Part shown: piece by piece, positions 26,109-34,766 of the stretch
How positions within the stretch are numbered: the first letter of the stretch is position 1
Layout of the letters: each line of letters opens with the position of its first letter
Assembly: GCA_013112555.1 (NCBI GenBank)
Contig: JABFGK010000001.1
Coordinates: 2,665,574-2,729,573 of the forward strand
Length of the DNA stretch: 64,000 bases
DNA from: Planctomycetota bacterium
GTDB lineage: Bacteria > Planctomycetota > Phycisphaerae > Phycisphaerales > UBA5793
Reading direction: 5' to 3'
The notes under the pieces: generated by a model
What the model was told of the DNA's origin: nothing
What the model saw: the letters and a program-made list of their open reading frames with translations, nothing else
Databases searched by the model: none
Translations under genes and position numbers: made by a program

Positions 26109-26550
26109 ATGGGAACCGGCCATCACGGCTCGGCTCGACATGGTACGCGCGGTGCCAGCAGGATGCACCCGCATCAACCACGGAATCGGCAGTCGTCCGC
26201 CATTCTGGGCACCGAATTCACCATGGCGCGCTCAACCTGGAGATCGACACGAAACGCCACCCGGCAGCAATAAACAGGATGTCTTACTCCGTTTTTTGTC
26301 TGATTGCTGGTATGTGGCGGTTCGCCTTCCAGACTACAGTGACAACCTGCCCCCTATCTGTGTGTGCTCCGTGATGCTCGACTCACGACCGAGTCCCCTG
26401 TCACCGATATATCAGCAGGAACCGGCAGCAGTGTGGGCGGTGACGACGAGTCCCATAACCGGCAGATGAGCGCGTCAACGGTCTGTGATCGTCACCCGGT
26501 GCTGTGCCGTCGGACACCGTGCCGGTGCACGGTGACACATCGGAGTGGGC
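26109..26550. other. Region between tRNA-Arg and the hybrid kinase
   Basis: 442 bp holding the 5' flank of the tRNA gene (minus strand) and the upstream region of the kinase. No supported gene, and no clear promoter hexamers or repeats were recognised. Confidence 0.4.
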
Positions 26551-29500
26551 ATGCAGAGGGCACAAACCAAATTCGTTGCAGCGATCCTCACGATCGCGGT
26601 GCTGTTGATGGGCACGTCCTTGCTCGGCCTGCACGGTGTGAACCATGCCCACATCTCCGAGCACATGATGCGGGAAGCGAGGCTGGCGCTCGAGTTTGAC
26701 CACGCCATTCGACAGTATGTGGTTGAAGAGGTACGCCCTCGGGCTCTGGCCGGCCATAATGAGACGGGACAGTTCGATCCGCACACCATGTCAGGCTCGT
26801 TCGTCTCTCGTTCGATCTTTGAAGCCATTGCTGAGCAGTTCCCACAACTCGTGCTTCACACAGCCTCGCTCGCTCCCCACAATCCGACCAATCTCGCGCA
26901 AGATGAGGAACGGTTCCTCTTCGACTACTTCGCCGACAACCCCGAAGCCGACGAGTGGTACGGGCCGCTGTCCTTAGACGGCAGGACCTACTTTGCCGTC
27001 GTGTCGGTTCGACGGTATCAGCGCGGCTGCCTGCAATGTCATGGCGATCCCTCGGTGGCTCCGAGCAACATGAATGCGTTGTACCCGCAGGCACGGAGTT
27101 ATGGCAACGCCATCGGTGACATTGCCGGCATTGATCTGGTCGCGAGCCCGGAAAGGACATTGCTTGAGTGCACGATCGAATGGATCGGCAAGTTCGGCGT
27201 CATTATCGCACTCGCGATCGTCGGTGCATTTCTGTGCCTCATGTGGCTCTTCCGCAGCCTGATATCCAACCCGCTCAACGACCTGACGAATCACTGCACG
27301 AACGCTGCCTCGGTCAGCAACCTGCGTCACATCCCTGACGTTCCGGTACGCGGCCCGATCGAGTTTCAGCGACTTTCCGGCAGTTTCAACACGATGATCA
27401 CCCACGTTCGGGCTGCGTATGAGCACCTGGAGGAGCGCGTACACGAGCGCACGGCAGAACTGTGCGACACGGTTGAAGCACTCAAAGCGGAGCAGCGGAA
27501 GCGCGAGGCGGCTCAGGCCCGACTCATGGCAGCCCAGGCGGCACTCGATGCTGCCAACGACCTGATCATCTGGATCAATCAACACGGACGCATCGCCTAT
27601 GCCAATGCCGCCATCAAAACCGTACTCGGTCTTGACGAAAGCCAGGTGTTGGAGCAGGAAGTCACCATGCTGGACCGTGACTTGATCGGTGAGGAGATGC
27701 AGATTCTCTGGGACCAACTAAGAAACGGCAAAGCGAGGATCCGCGAGACTCAGTACACCCGCTCAGACGCATCGGTCATTGATGTTGAAGTGCATTACAG
27801 TCTGATCGAATCAGGCCGACATGCCTATATCTGTGCGCTGGCTCGCGATATCACACTGCGCAAGCAGGTTGAGGAGTCAATGAGCCGCAACGTGCTGATG
27901 CTTCAAGTGCTTAACTCGCTCCGAAGCCGGTGTCTCAAAGCACACACACTCGACGAGTTGCTCAGCGCCGCCCTGGGCGACATCCTGTCGATCCCATCGC
28001 TGCAGATCGAGAACAAGGGGGCCATCTTCCTGTACAATCCTGAGTTGGACCGGCTGGAGATGGCGGTCCAGCGCAACCTGTCGCCGGTCATCTCAGAAAC
28101 ATGCAGGTGTGTCTCCCGTGGCCATTGCCTCTGCGGCCGAGTACTCAACTCCGGGACGCCACTTTTCACAAACAGCGTCTGCAGTGACCACGATGTTCAC
28201 TTCGAGGGGATGGCCGAGCACGGGCACTATGTGTTCCCGATCACCGACTCTGATGAGACGATTGGCGTCCTGTGCCTCTATCTCCCTGCCGGCGCACAAA
28301 AGAGCACACACGAGATGGAGATGCTGCAGGCAGCATCGGACATTATCGGCAGTGGCATCATCCGACTCAGACAGCGCCAGCTCCTGCTCGTCACGAACCG
28401 GCGGCTCACCGACGGGCTCGGGCGCGAGCGTGAAACAACGAGACAACTCAACGAGACATTGGGGCAACTGCAGAAAGCAAAGCATCACGCCGAATCCGCG
28501 AATCGGGCCAAGAGCGCCTTTCTGGCCAACATGAGTCATGAGATCCGCACGCCGCTCACAGCCATTCTCGGGTATGCTGACGTCCTGCTGCAGGAGCCGG
28601 CTCAGGAACGGGAGGTGGAGGAATACGCGGGGGTCATCAAGCGCAGCGGTGAGCATCTGCTCAATGTCATCAACGACATTCTCGACGTCTCCAAGATTGA
28701 GGCCGGCAAGTTCACAATCGAACGATCGAGTTGCTCTCTGGTCGACCTCATCGGGCAGGTGTGCTCGATCATGCATGTGCGCGCCAATGAGAAAGGCCTG
28801 GTGCTCAATGTGAACTATCAGTGGCCGATTCCTTCACAGATCGCGACCGACCCCGTCCGCCTTGAGCAGATTCTCATGAACCTGATCGGGAATGCGATCA
28901 AGTTCACGGACGACGGCGGTGTGTTTGTTGACGTGCTCTGTGAGTGCGCTCACGGGAACGCAGCAGGAGATCACACGGCCTGCCTGACGATTGCGGTGCG
29001 CGACACCGGGGTCGGCATCAGCCCGGAGAATCAGCAGCGCCTCTTCCAGCCGTTCAGCCAGGTCGATGAGTCTGCAACGCGCCGGCATGGCGGGACCGGG
29101 CTTGGACTGGCTATTTCCAGGCGCCTGGCTCAGTTGCTCGGCGGTGACATTCACTGTCACAGCCGGCCGGGCACAGGCAGCGAGTTCAGGGTGACGATCG
29201 AGGTTGCCGTGTCGCAGGACTCCTGCATGCTCAACAGTCTGGCAGACGCCGCCGGCACGCCTGCGCGTGCGAACGACAAACAACACCTGACAAACAACCC
29301 TGAGCGTCTCGACGGGGTACGGATTCTGTTGGCCGAAGACGGTCCTGACAACCAACGACTCATCACGCATATTTTGAGCAAGAGTGGCGCCGACGTGACC
29401 GTGGCCGAGAACGGCGAGATCGCCAGTGAACAGGCCCTCGAAGCCATGAGGCAGGGTACACCGTACCATCTCATCCTCATGGACATGCAGATGCCGATCA

Positions 29501-29715
29501 TGGACGGAATGACAGCCGTCAAGTTGCTCCGTGAATCAGACTACACCTGGCCGATTGCAGCCCTGACGGCCCATGCCCTCAGCGGCGTGCGCGAGGAGTG
29601 CCAGGATGCAGGCTGCGATGACTACGCCACCAAGCCGATCGACCGGGCCGAGTTGCTCGAACTCTGCAGGAAGTGGGTGCATGCAAGTCCAGCCCCGCTG
29701 CCAAAGGCAGGGTAG
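26551..29715 (+). CDS. Hybrid sensor histidine kinase with c-type heme-motif sensor
   Basis: A 1054-residue membrane kinase. An N-terminal helix (VAAILTIAVLLMGTSLLGL) starts a DUF3365/Tll0287-like periplasmic domain with a c-type heme motif CLQCH (C160-H164). A second helix near 205-230 leads to HAMP, PAS (about 325-440), GAF (about 450-600), HisKA with H663 in NMSHEIRTP, HATPase (NAIKFTDDGG, GTGLGLAISRRLA) and a C-terminal receiver with D978 in LILMDMQMPIMDG. Probably senses redox state or a gas. No partner regulator lies next to it. The ATG at 26551 follows CGGAGTGGGC; a GTG six bases earlier is possible. Confidence 0.9.
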   Translation: MQRAQTKFVAAILTIAVLLMGTSLLGLHGVNHAHISEHMMREARLALEFDHAIRQYVVEEVRPRALAGHNETGQFDPHTMSGSFVSRSIFEAIAEQFPQLVLHTASLAPHNPTNLAQDEERFLFDYFADNPEADEWYGPLSLDGRTYFAVVSVRRYQRGCLQCHGDPSVAPSNMNALYPQARSYGNAIGDIAGIDLVASPERTLLECTIEWIGKFGVIIALAIVGAFLCLMWLFRSLISNPLNDLTNHCTNAASVSNLRHIPDVPVRGPIEFQRLSGSFNTMITHVRAAYEHLEERVHERTAELCDTVEALKAEQRKREAAQARLMAAQAALDAANDLIIWINQHGRIAYANAAIKTVLGLDESQVLEQEVTMLDRDLIGEEMQILWDQLRNGKARIRETQYTRSDASVIDVEVHYSLIESGRHAYICALARDITLRKQVEESMSRNVLMLQVLNSLRSRCLKAHTLDELLSAALGDILSIPSLQIENKGAIFLYNPELDRLEMAVQRNLSPVISETCRCVSRGHCLCGRVLNSGTPLFTNSVCSDHDVHFEGMAEHGHYVFPITDSDETIGVLCLYLPAGAQKSTHEMEMLQAASDIIGSGIIRLRQRQLLLVTNRRLTDGLGRERETTRQLNETLGQLQKAKHHAESANRAKSAFLANMSHEIRTPLTAILGYADVLLQEPAQEREVEEYAGVIKRSGEHLLNVINDILDVSKIEAGKFTIERSSCSLVDLIGQVCSIMHVRANEKGLVLNVNYQWPIPSQIATDPVRLEQILMNLIGNAIKFTDDGGVFVDVLCECAHGNAAGDHTACLTIAVRDTGVGISPENQQRLFQPFSQVDESATRRHGGTGLGLAISRRLAQLLGGDIHCHSRPGTGSEFRVTIEVAVSQDSCMLNSLADAAGTPARANDKQHLTNNPERLDGVRILLAEDGPDNQRLITHILSKSGADVTVAENGEIASEQALEAMRQGTPYHLILMDMQMPIMDGMTAVKLLRESDYTWPIAALTAHALSGVREECQDAGCDDYATKPIDRAELLELCRKWVHASPAPLPKAG

Positions 29716-29830
29716 TCGGAAGCGCCTGACCGGCATGAGACGCCCCCACACGCACCCCGCCGGCCCGGCGGGCGCTACGATGCATCTCCAGTACTGCTGC
29801 TGCTTCATCCACGTGCGGAAGGGTCGCCTG

Positions 29831-30556
29831 ATGTGCGGGCGCTTTGCGTTCTATGACCGACTGCAGATCATCGAGAAGTACATCGGTCGCGCCATCTATA
29901 CGTTTGCAGCCTTCAAACCGAAGTACAACATTGCACCGACACATTGGATCCCGGTGATCCGTGAGGATGAGGACGGTGATCGGACCATCGATCACATGCA
30001 ATGGGGCTTGATTCCACACTGGTCAAAGGAGCGGCCGAAGCGCCCGCTGATCAACGCACGCTCCGAGACTGCGGCCACAAAGCCGAGTTTCCGAACAGCC
30101 TTCAAGAAGCAGCGATGCCTCATCCCGGCCAGCGGGTTTTACGAATGGCAGACCGTCGCTGGCACGGCACAGAACAAACCGCCAAAGCAACCGTGGTTCA
30201 TTCGTGCAGCCGAGCCGGAGCGCCCACTGTTTCTGGCAGGATTGTGGGAGCGCTGGCATGACCCGGAACCGAGTCTGACCAACCCTGATAACGAGCCGAT
30301 ATTAACCTGCACCATTCTCACGACCGAAGCAAACGCGCTCATGCACCCCATTCATGACCGGATGCCCGTCATCCTTACGACCGACACGGACCTGGCTACC
30401 TGGCTTGATGTGCGATCGAAACCGATCGAAGAGATCCAACGGCTGGCCCACCCATGCGATGACGGCTTCCTGACAACATGGCCGGTGAGCCGCCTGGTCA
30501 ACAACCCACGAACGGACAGTCCTGACCTGATACAACGTGTTGATGCGGATAGATAG
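29831..30556 (+). CDS. SRAP-domain protein (HMCES/YedK family)
   Basis: A 241-residue protein that forms a thiazolidine crosslink with abasic sites in single-stranded DNA and shields them. The catalytic cysteine is residue 2 after the initiator (MCGRFAFYD). Other family marks are YNIAPTHWIPVI, WGLIPHW, NARSETAATKPSFR, RCLIPASGFYEW and HDRMPVIL with the active-site histidine. The ATG at 29831 must be the start because Cys2 has to become N-terminal. It stands alone, 115 bp after the kinase. Confidence 0.94.
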   Translation: MCGRFAFYDRLQIIEKYIGRAIYTFAAFKPKYNIAPTHWIPVIREDEDGDRTIDHMQWGLIPHWSKERPKRPLINARSETAATKPSFRTAFKKQRCLIPASGFYEWQTVAGTAQNKPPKQPWFIRAAEPERPLFLAGLWERWHDPEPSLTNPDNEPILTCTILTTEANALMHPIHDRMPVILTTDTDLATWLDVRSKPIEEIQRLAHPCDDGFLTTWPVSRLVNNPRTDSPDLIQRVDADR

Positions 30557-30729
30557 GCCGACCCGCACCGGCTGGGCAAGAGTGTTATATATGAAAGAAG
30601 CGGCTCTTGTGCGCTGCGTGGGCCAACGAAGAAAGACTGACAGCGAACCTGTCGCCTCCGAGGGTGGCACGGATTGCCCGAGCGCAGCGAGGGAAACCCG
30701 TGAATCTTCCATCTCCCCCCCTTCCTCGC

Positions 30730-31578
30730 TCACCCCTGGTTCGGCGTGCAATACTTGTGCAGCCAACTTGTGATTTCGAACTCGGCATCGCGCGCCCGGG
30801 CCGGGTCTCTCGGGTGGCGAAGGAACAGTCGGCCTTCATCCCGCCACACGATCGCCTTATATTGCCCGCCCATTCGGGCCAGCGTCTCACGAAACTCCTC
30901 CAGCGTATCCATTGAGGTATTCGGGTCATCCATACCGTAGATGCCGAGCAAGGGCTCCCGCACCCCGAGCAAGCCTTCGGCATTGGTGATCAACTGCCCA
31001 TAGCAAATAACCGCCCCTCGAAGATCCATGTAACGTGCACAGGTGAGGGCATAGGTCCCACCGATATCCCACCCGATCACTGCCCGGTCCGTCGAAGTAT
31101 CACACCCGGGAATCACTGTGCTTGAAGCGACCAGCGCAGCCTCGATGTTGTCAAGAACCTGTCGATCGCGCGCCTCATGCCCGCCGAGCCCTGAGAGGTT
31201 CGGGCACACGACGACATACCCCATCTCCGTGTATTCCTCAGCCCGTGAATAAAGCCAGTCATCAACGCCGAACTCATCGTGCAGCAGGATGAGGACGGTG
31301 AAACTGCCCTCCGGATAATTTCGATCCTGGTAGAGCAACTGCCCAGTCCGGATGCTGCCGTTGGCCTCATATTCCAACTTGTGAGTCAGCGTGACTCCCG
31401 TTCCGGGGTGCGGTGCCCGGTCTGCATCCCCTACCTGCTGCTGCTGCTTTTCGGGTGATGGTGCGTCCTGCCCCTGTTGTGAGCCGGGAGCGCAGCCGTA
31501 TGGCAAAAGGACGAACAGCCACACCAGCATCAGCAGGCTGACGGCACCCCGAGTACGAAGATCACGGTTCCTGAACAT
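30730..31578 (-). CDS. Dienelactone-hydrolase-like lipoprotein lacking catalytic residues
   Basis: A 282-residue alpha/beta-hydrolase of the DLH family. A hydrophobic N-terminus ends in LLPYGCAPG, a lipobox-like cysteine. The fold is clear (FTVLILLHDEFGVDDWLYSRAEEY, GYVVVCPNLSG), but the nucleophile motif GxCxGG reads GWDIGG (D171), and the C-terminal 'GHGF' histidine motif reads EGRLFL. It is therefore probably not an active hydrolase of the usual kind. Start at 31578 follows AAAAGGATGACC. It begins 26 bp after the cysS stop and is likely co-transcribed with it. Confidence 0.82.
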   Translation of the reverse strand: MFRNRDLRTRGAVSLLMLVWLFVLLPYGCAPGSQQGQDAPSPEKQQQQVGDADRAPHPGTGVTLTHKLEYEANGSIRTGQLLYQDRNYPEGSFTVLILLHDEFGVDDWLYSRAEEYTEMGYVVVCPNLSGLGGHEARDRQVLDNIEAALVASSTVIPGCDTSTDRAVIGWDIGGTYALTCARYMDLRGAVICYGQLITNAEGLLGVREPLLGIYGMDDPNTSMDTLEEFRETLARMGGQYKAIVWRDEGRLFLRHPRDPARARDAEFEITSWLHKYCTPNQG

Positions 31579-31604
31579 GGTCATCCTTTTGGATGGGTGC
31601 CGAT

Positions 31605-33146
31605 TCACCCGAGTTTGCGGGACCAGGCTGTCTCGCCCGCAGCATCCTTAAGTTCAATCCCCATGGCATCGAGTTCGTCACGAATCGCATCCGCCCGCGC
31701 AAAATCCTTCGATTGACGGGCTTCGGTGCGCTCGACAATCAGTTGCTCAATACGGGCCACATCAAGGTCGCCGGTCGCTGCAGCGGTCGGCCCGCAGGCA
31801 TCGGTCGCGAACGCGAGTTCAGCCACCCCGAACACCTGATCAAACCGGCGCATCAAATCGGCGTGTGCCCGTGTCGGCGTCGGTGTCTCGGAGATCCACT
31901 TACTAACAACACCAATCGCGCCGGCCACGCTCAGGTCATTGTCAAGGGCGCTCTCAAAAGCAGTTCGCACAACATCAAACCGGTCTGAATCATCGGCCTC
32001 GGCAGCGCCTTCGTTCTGTTCGCCGCTCTCAATAAACTGCTTCCAACGGGCTGCCATGCGCTGACTGTCCTTCAGGCCCTGCATTGTGAAGTTGGCATTG
32101 GCGCGATAATGCGTTTTGATGAGTTCGAGTCGAACGGCAGCCGGCTCATACCCCTTTGCCAGAATATCGCGGACCGTGAAGAAGTTGTTCTTCGACTTGC
32201 TCATTTTCTCGCCCTCGACAAACAGGTGCCGGGGGTGGAACCAGTAGCGGGCAAAGTGATCCTCGCCGGTGGAGCCGCAGCTCTGTGCAAGTTCGCACTC
32301 ATGATGGGGGAAGATGTTGTCCTCGCCACCGGAGTGGATGTCGATGACGCCGTTGGTCTCGGTGCCGAGCAGCGAGGCAGCCATGACCGAGCACTCGAGG
32401 TGCCATCCGGGGTAGCCTTCGCCCCACGGGCTCGGCCAGCGCATCAAATGCGTCGGGTCCGGCTTCCAGAGCATGAAATCAGCCGGGTGCTTCTTGTTGC
32501 CCTGGGTGTGCTCATCGACACGACCGCCGGCCCCGCTGCGAATCTGGTCGAGTGTGTTCCCGCTGAGCCGGCCATACTCCGGGAACGCCTCAACAGCGAA
32601 GTACACCACCCCATCGGCAGCCACGTATGCATGGCCGTTGTCGATCAACCGCTGTACCAGCACAATCATTTGCTGTACATACTGCGTCGGCCGCGGCAGC
32701 AGTTCAGGGTGTGCGTCGGCTTCGGCCACGACTTTCATCCCGAGCGTCTTGGCATCCTCGATAAACGCGCCGGCAAAGTAGTCAGCGACGGCCAGCGGGT
32801 CATCCGGATTCAAGGCAGCGGCAGCACCGTCCGGCAGTTTCCCGGACTTCTTGGCATCCTTCAGGCGGCGTTGGGCAGCCTGCATCTTGTCCTCGCCGGC
32901 CCCGTCGGCCACCGAATCGTCGACCATGTGCCCGACATCGGTGATGTTCATCACATGCCGAACGGAATACCCCTTGTAATCGAGATACCGGCGCAGAACG
33001 TCGGCAGCGAGAAACGACCGAAAGTTGCCGATGTGGGCATAGTCGTAGACCGTCGGCCCACAGGTGTAGAATGTGACAACCGGAGGATTGAGCGGCTCAA
33101 ATGGCTGTTCACGACGCGTCAACGTGTTGTAGAATTGCAATGGCAT
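31605..33146 (-). CDS. cysS: Cysteinyl-tRNA synthetase
   Basis: A 513-residue class I synthetase that charges tRNA-Cys. The zinc-binding cysteine is in FYTCGPTVYDYAHIGNFRSF, which also holds the HIGH-like motif. WHLECSVMA and HHECELAQS carry other zinc ligands, and the KMSKS loop reads GEKMSKSKNNF. A helical anticodon-binding region and DALR-like C-terminus follow. The ATG at 33146 (MPLQFYNTLTRREQPF) is chosen over one eight codons upstream because homologues begin there. Confidence 0.96.
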   Translation of the reverse strand: MPLQFYNTLTRREQPFEPLNPPVVTFYTCGPTVYDYAHIGNFRSFLAADVLRRYLDYKGYSVRHVMNITDVGHMVDDSVADGAGEDKMQAAQRRLKDAKKSGKLPDGAAAALNPDDPLAVADYFAGAFIEDAKTLGMKVVAEADAHPELLPRPTQYVQQMIVLVQRLIDNGHAYVAADGVVYFAVEAFPEYGRLSGNTLDQIRSGAGGRVDEHTQGNKKHPADFMLWKPDPTHLMRWPSPWGEGYPGWHLECSVMAASLLGTETNGVIDIHSGGEDNIFPHHECELAQSCGSTGEDHFARYWFHPRHLFVEGEKMSKSKNNFFTVRDILAKGYEPAAVRLELIKTHYRANANFTMQGLKDSQRMAARWKQFIESGEQNEGAAEADDSDRFDVVRTAFESALDNDLSVAGAIGVVSKWISETPTPTRAHADLMRRFDQVFGVAELAFATDACGPTAAATGDLDVARIEQLIVERTEARQSKDFARADAIRDELDAMGIELKDAAGETAWSRKLG

Positions 33147-33375
33147 AGCGGCGCACTGTACGGGGGCCACAGGAGTGCATCAAGTCGGGGTTGGGTCTAT
33201 CCCAGTCGTTTGGTTCGCCGCGACCCGAAGGGAGCGCGTGTGAACCTGGATGCGGGCGTGGTCTGCCACGTTACCGGCCTGCGCCGGAAAGAGTTGCAGG
33301 CCGGGTCAGCGCCGCTCGATAGGGCGTGGAAGACCCGGCGACATCCTAACGATTCATTCTCTCGCCACATCGACG

Positions 33376-34614
33376 CTAATTCTCGCGACTATGCCACGCT
33401 TCCAGCACTTCCGTCTCACGCTCAGCCGGCAACCCCGCCCGGAGTGCCTGCCGGCGCTCAGCCGGCTGCTCATCCCACCATGCCAGAAAGTCCCGGGCCG
33501 TATCGGCCAGCGGTCGGCAGGTCATGCCGTTGGCCAGCGCCTTGTCGATGTTAGTCGTGGCCATACCGCGATAATCGCCGACCGGCGGCACCCAGACCGT
33601 CATCTGGTTCCACGGCTGCACGCCCTGCTCAGCCAGAAACTCAGCATCTGCCCAGGTAAACGAAGCAGTGCCACCCGTCACGGCCTTGCAACCGCACAAA
33701 AGTTCACCGATGCTGGATGGGACTTCCGGGCCGACGGCATTGAACGGGCCGGTGATCGATTGCTCGATGCAGTGGATGATAAACGCAGCCAGGTCACGCG
33801 CATCAATGTACTGGACAGGATCATCGTGCGCGCCCGGGGCCAGCACCTCGCCGCCTTGCCGCACGCGAATCGGCCAGTACGAGAACCGGTCGGTCGGGTC
33901 GCCGGGCCCAACGATCAGGCCGGGACGGATATTGGTCGTCCGCCCGGGAAAGGCTTCCTCAGCCGCTTTCTCGCACAATACCTTGAGCGGGCCATACGTC
34001 TCGCCGGTAACCAGCTCGACCGTTTCATCCTCAATAGTGCCCAACGGATAGGACTCGTCGGCGTTGGCCGTCTTGTGATCGGCATACACCGAGATGGATG
34101 AGATCAGCACATACTGCTTACAGGTTTCGGCCAACAGGCCGGCCGAGGCACGGGTGGCGCGCGGGTAATACGACGATGTATCAATCACGGCGTCCCACGA
34201 GCCACCTTCCAGTGCCTTGAGCCCCTCACCCTTGTCCGGATCGCGGTCGCCGTGCAGGTGTTCGAGATCCGGGAACAGATGGGAGTTCGTTCTGCCGCGA
34301 TTGAACAGCGTCATCGTGTGCCCGCGCGCAGCAGCATGACGAACCGTGTGCGGGCCGAGAAATCCGGTGCCGCCGAGGATGAGGAGTTTCAATGGTGTAT
34401 CCGCCTTGCCGACTGCTTCCATCCCTGCAATCTCCTCCTGAATCGACTTGCCGACCGGCTTCTGATCGTCCTGCTGCATTCGGCCGAACGCGCTCGGGTT
34501 GAACCCTGCACCGGTAGCGGCAGCTGCGGCTGCCAGCACGCTGCCTGCGGTGGCAGTACGAAGAAACTCGCGTCTCGTCGTACGAGCGGAGTCCGTGTCT
34601 TTCTGGTGTGTCAT
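33376..34614 (-). CDS. Tat-exported NAD-dependent epimerase/dehydratase-family protein
   Basis: A 412-residue extended short-chain dehydrogenase. A twin-arginine signal (TTRREFLRTATAGSVLAAAA) heads the protein, so it is folded before export. The Rossmann motif is LLILGGTGFLGPHTVRHA; the catalytic-type YxxxK is in ETYGPLKVLCEKAA. Similar Tat-exported epimerases are frequent in Planctomycetota and Acidobacteriota. Substrate unknown. The start at 34614 has AAGGATGG about 12 bases before; 34626 is an alternative. Upstream neighbour on the same strand is the serine hydrolase. Confidence 0.87.
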   Translation of the reverse strand: MTHQKDTDSARTTRREFLRTATAGSVLAAAAAATGAGFNPSAFGRMQQDDQKPVGKSIQEEIAGMEAVGKADTPLKLLILGGTGFLGPHTVRHAAARGHTMTLFNRGRTNSHLFPDLEHLHGDRDPDKGEGLKALEGGSWDAVIDTSSYYPRATRASAGLLAETCKQYVLISSISVYADHKTANADESYPLGTIEDETVELVTGETYGPLKVLCEKAAEEAFPGRTTNIRPGLIVGPGDPTDRFSYWPIRVRQGGEVLAPGAHDDPVQYIDARDLAAFIIHCIEQSITGPFNAVGPEVPSSIGELLCGCKAVTGGTASFTWADAEFLAEQGVQPWNQMTVWVPPVGDYRGMATTNIDKALANGMTCRPLADTARDFLAWWDEQPAERRQALRAGLPAERETEVLEAWHSREN

Positions 34615-34766
34615 GTTCACAGCCATCCTTGTGCGTGCGGCACGTGCGAGGCAGGACATCCTCCGACCCAAGGCGAAGCAACATCCCGCTCACACACGCC
34701 TCGTCATGTGCGTCGTGCTTGAGTCTACCGGCATCAACGGCATCGGTTTCAGTTGACACACGACCG

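Noticed and set aside
25929..26273. A 114-codon plus-strand frame across the right attachment repeat
   Set aside because: It reads through the antisense of tRNA-Arg (PRAELESATCGLEVRCS), a well-known artefact of tRNA genes, and has no ribosome binding site.
30640..30700. A possible repetitive extragenic element (GAGCGCAGCGAGGGAAACCC region)
   Set aside because: Looks like a dispersed repeat, but there is no second copy in the window, so it cannot be supported here.
32109..33554. A 481-codon plus-strand frame opposite cysS
   Set aside because: It is a high-GC shadow of the clear cysteinyl-tRNA synthetase gene.
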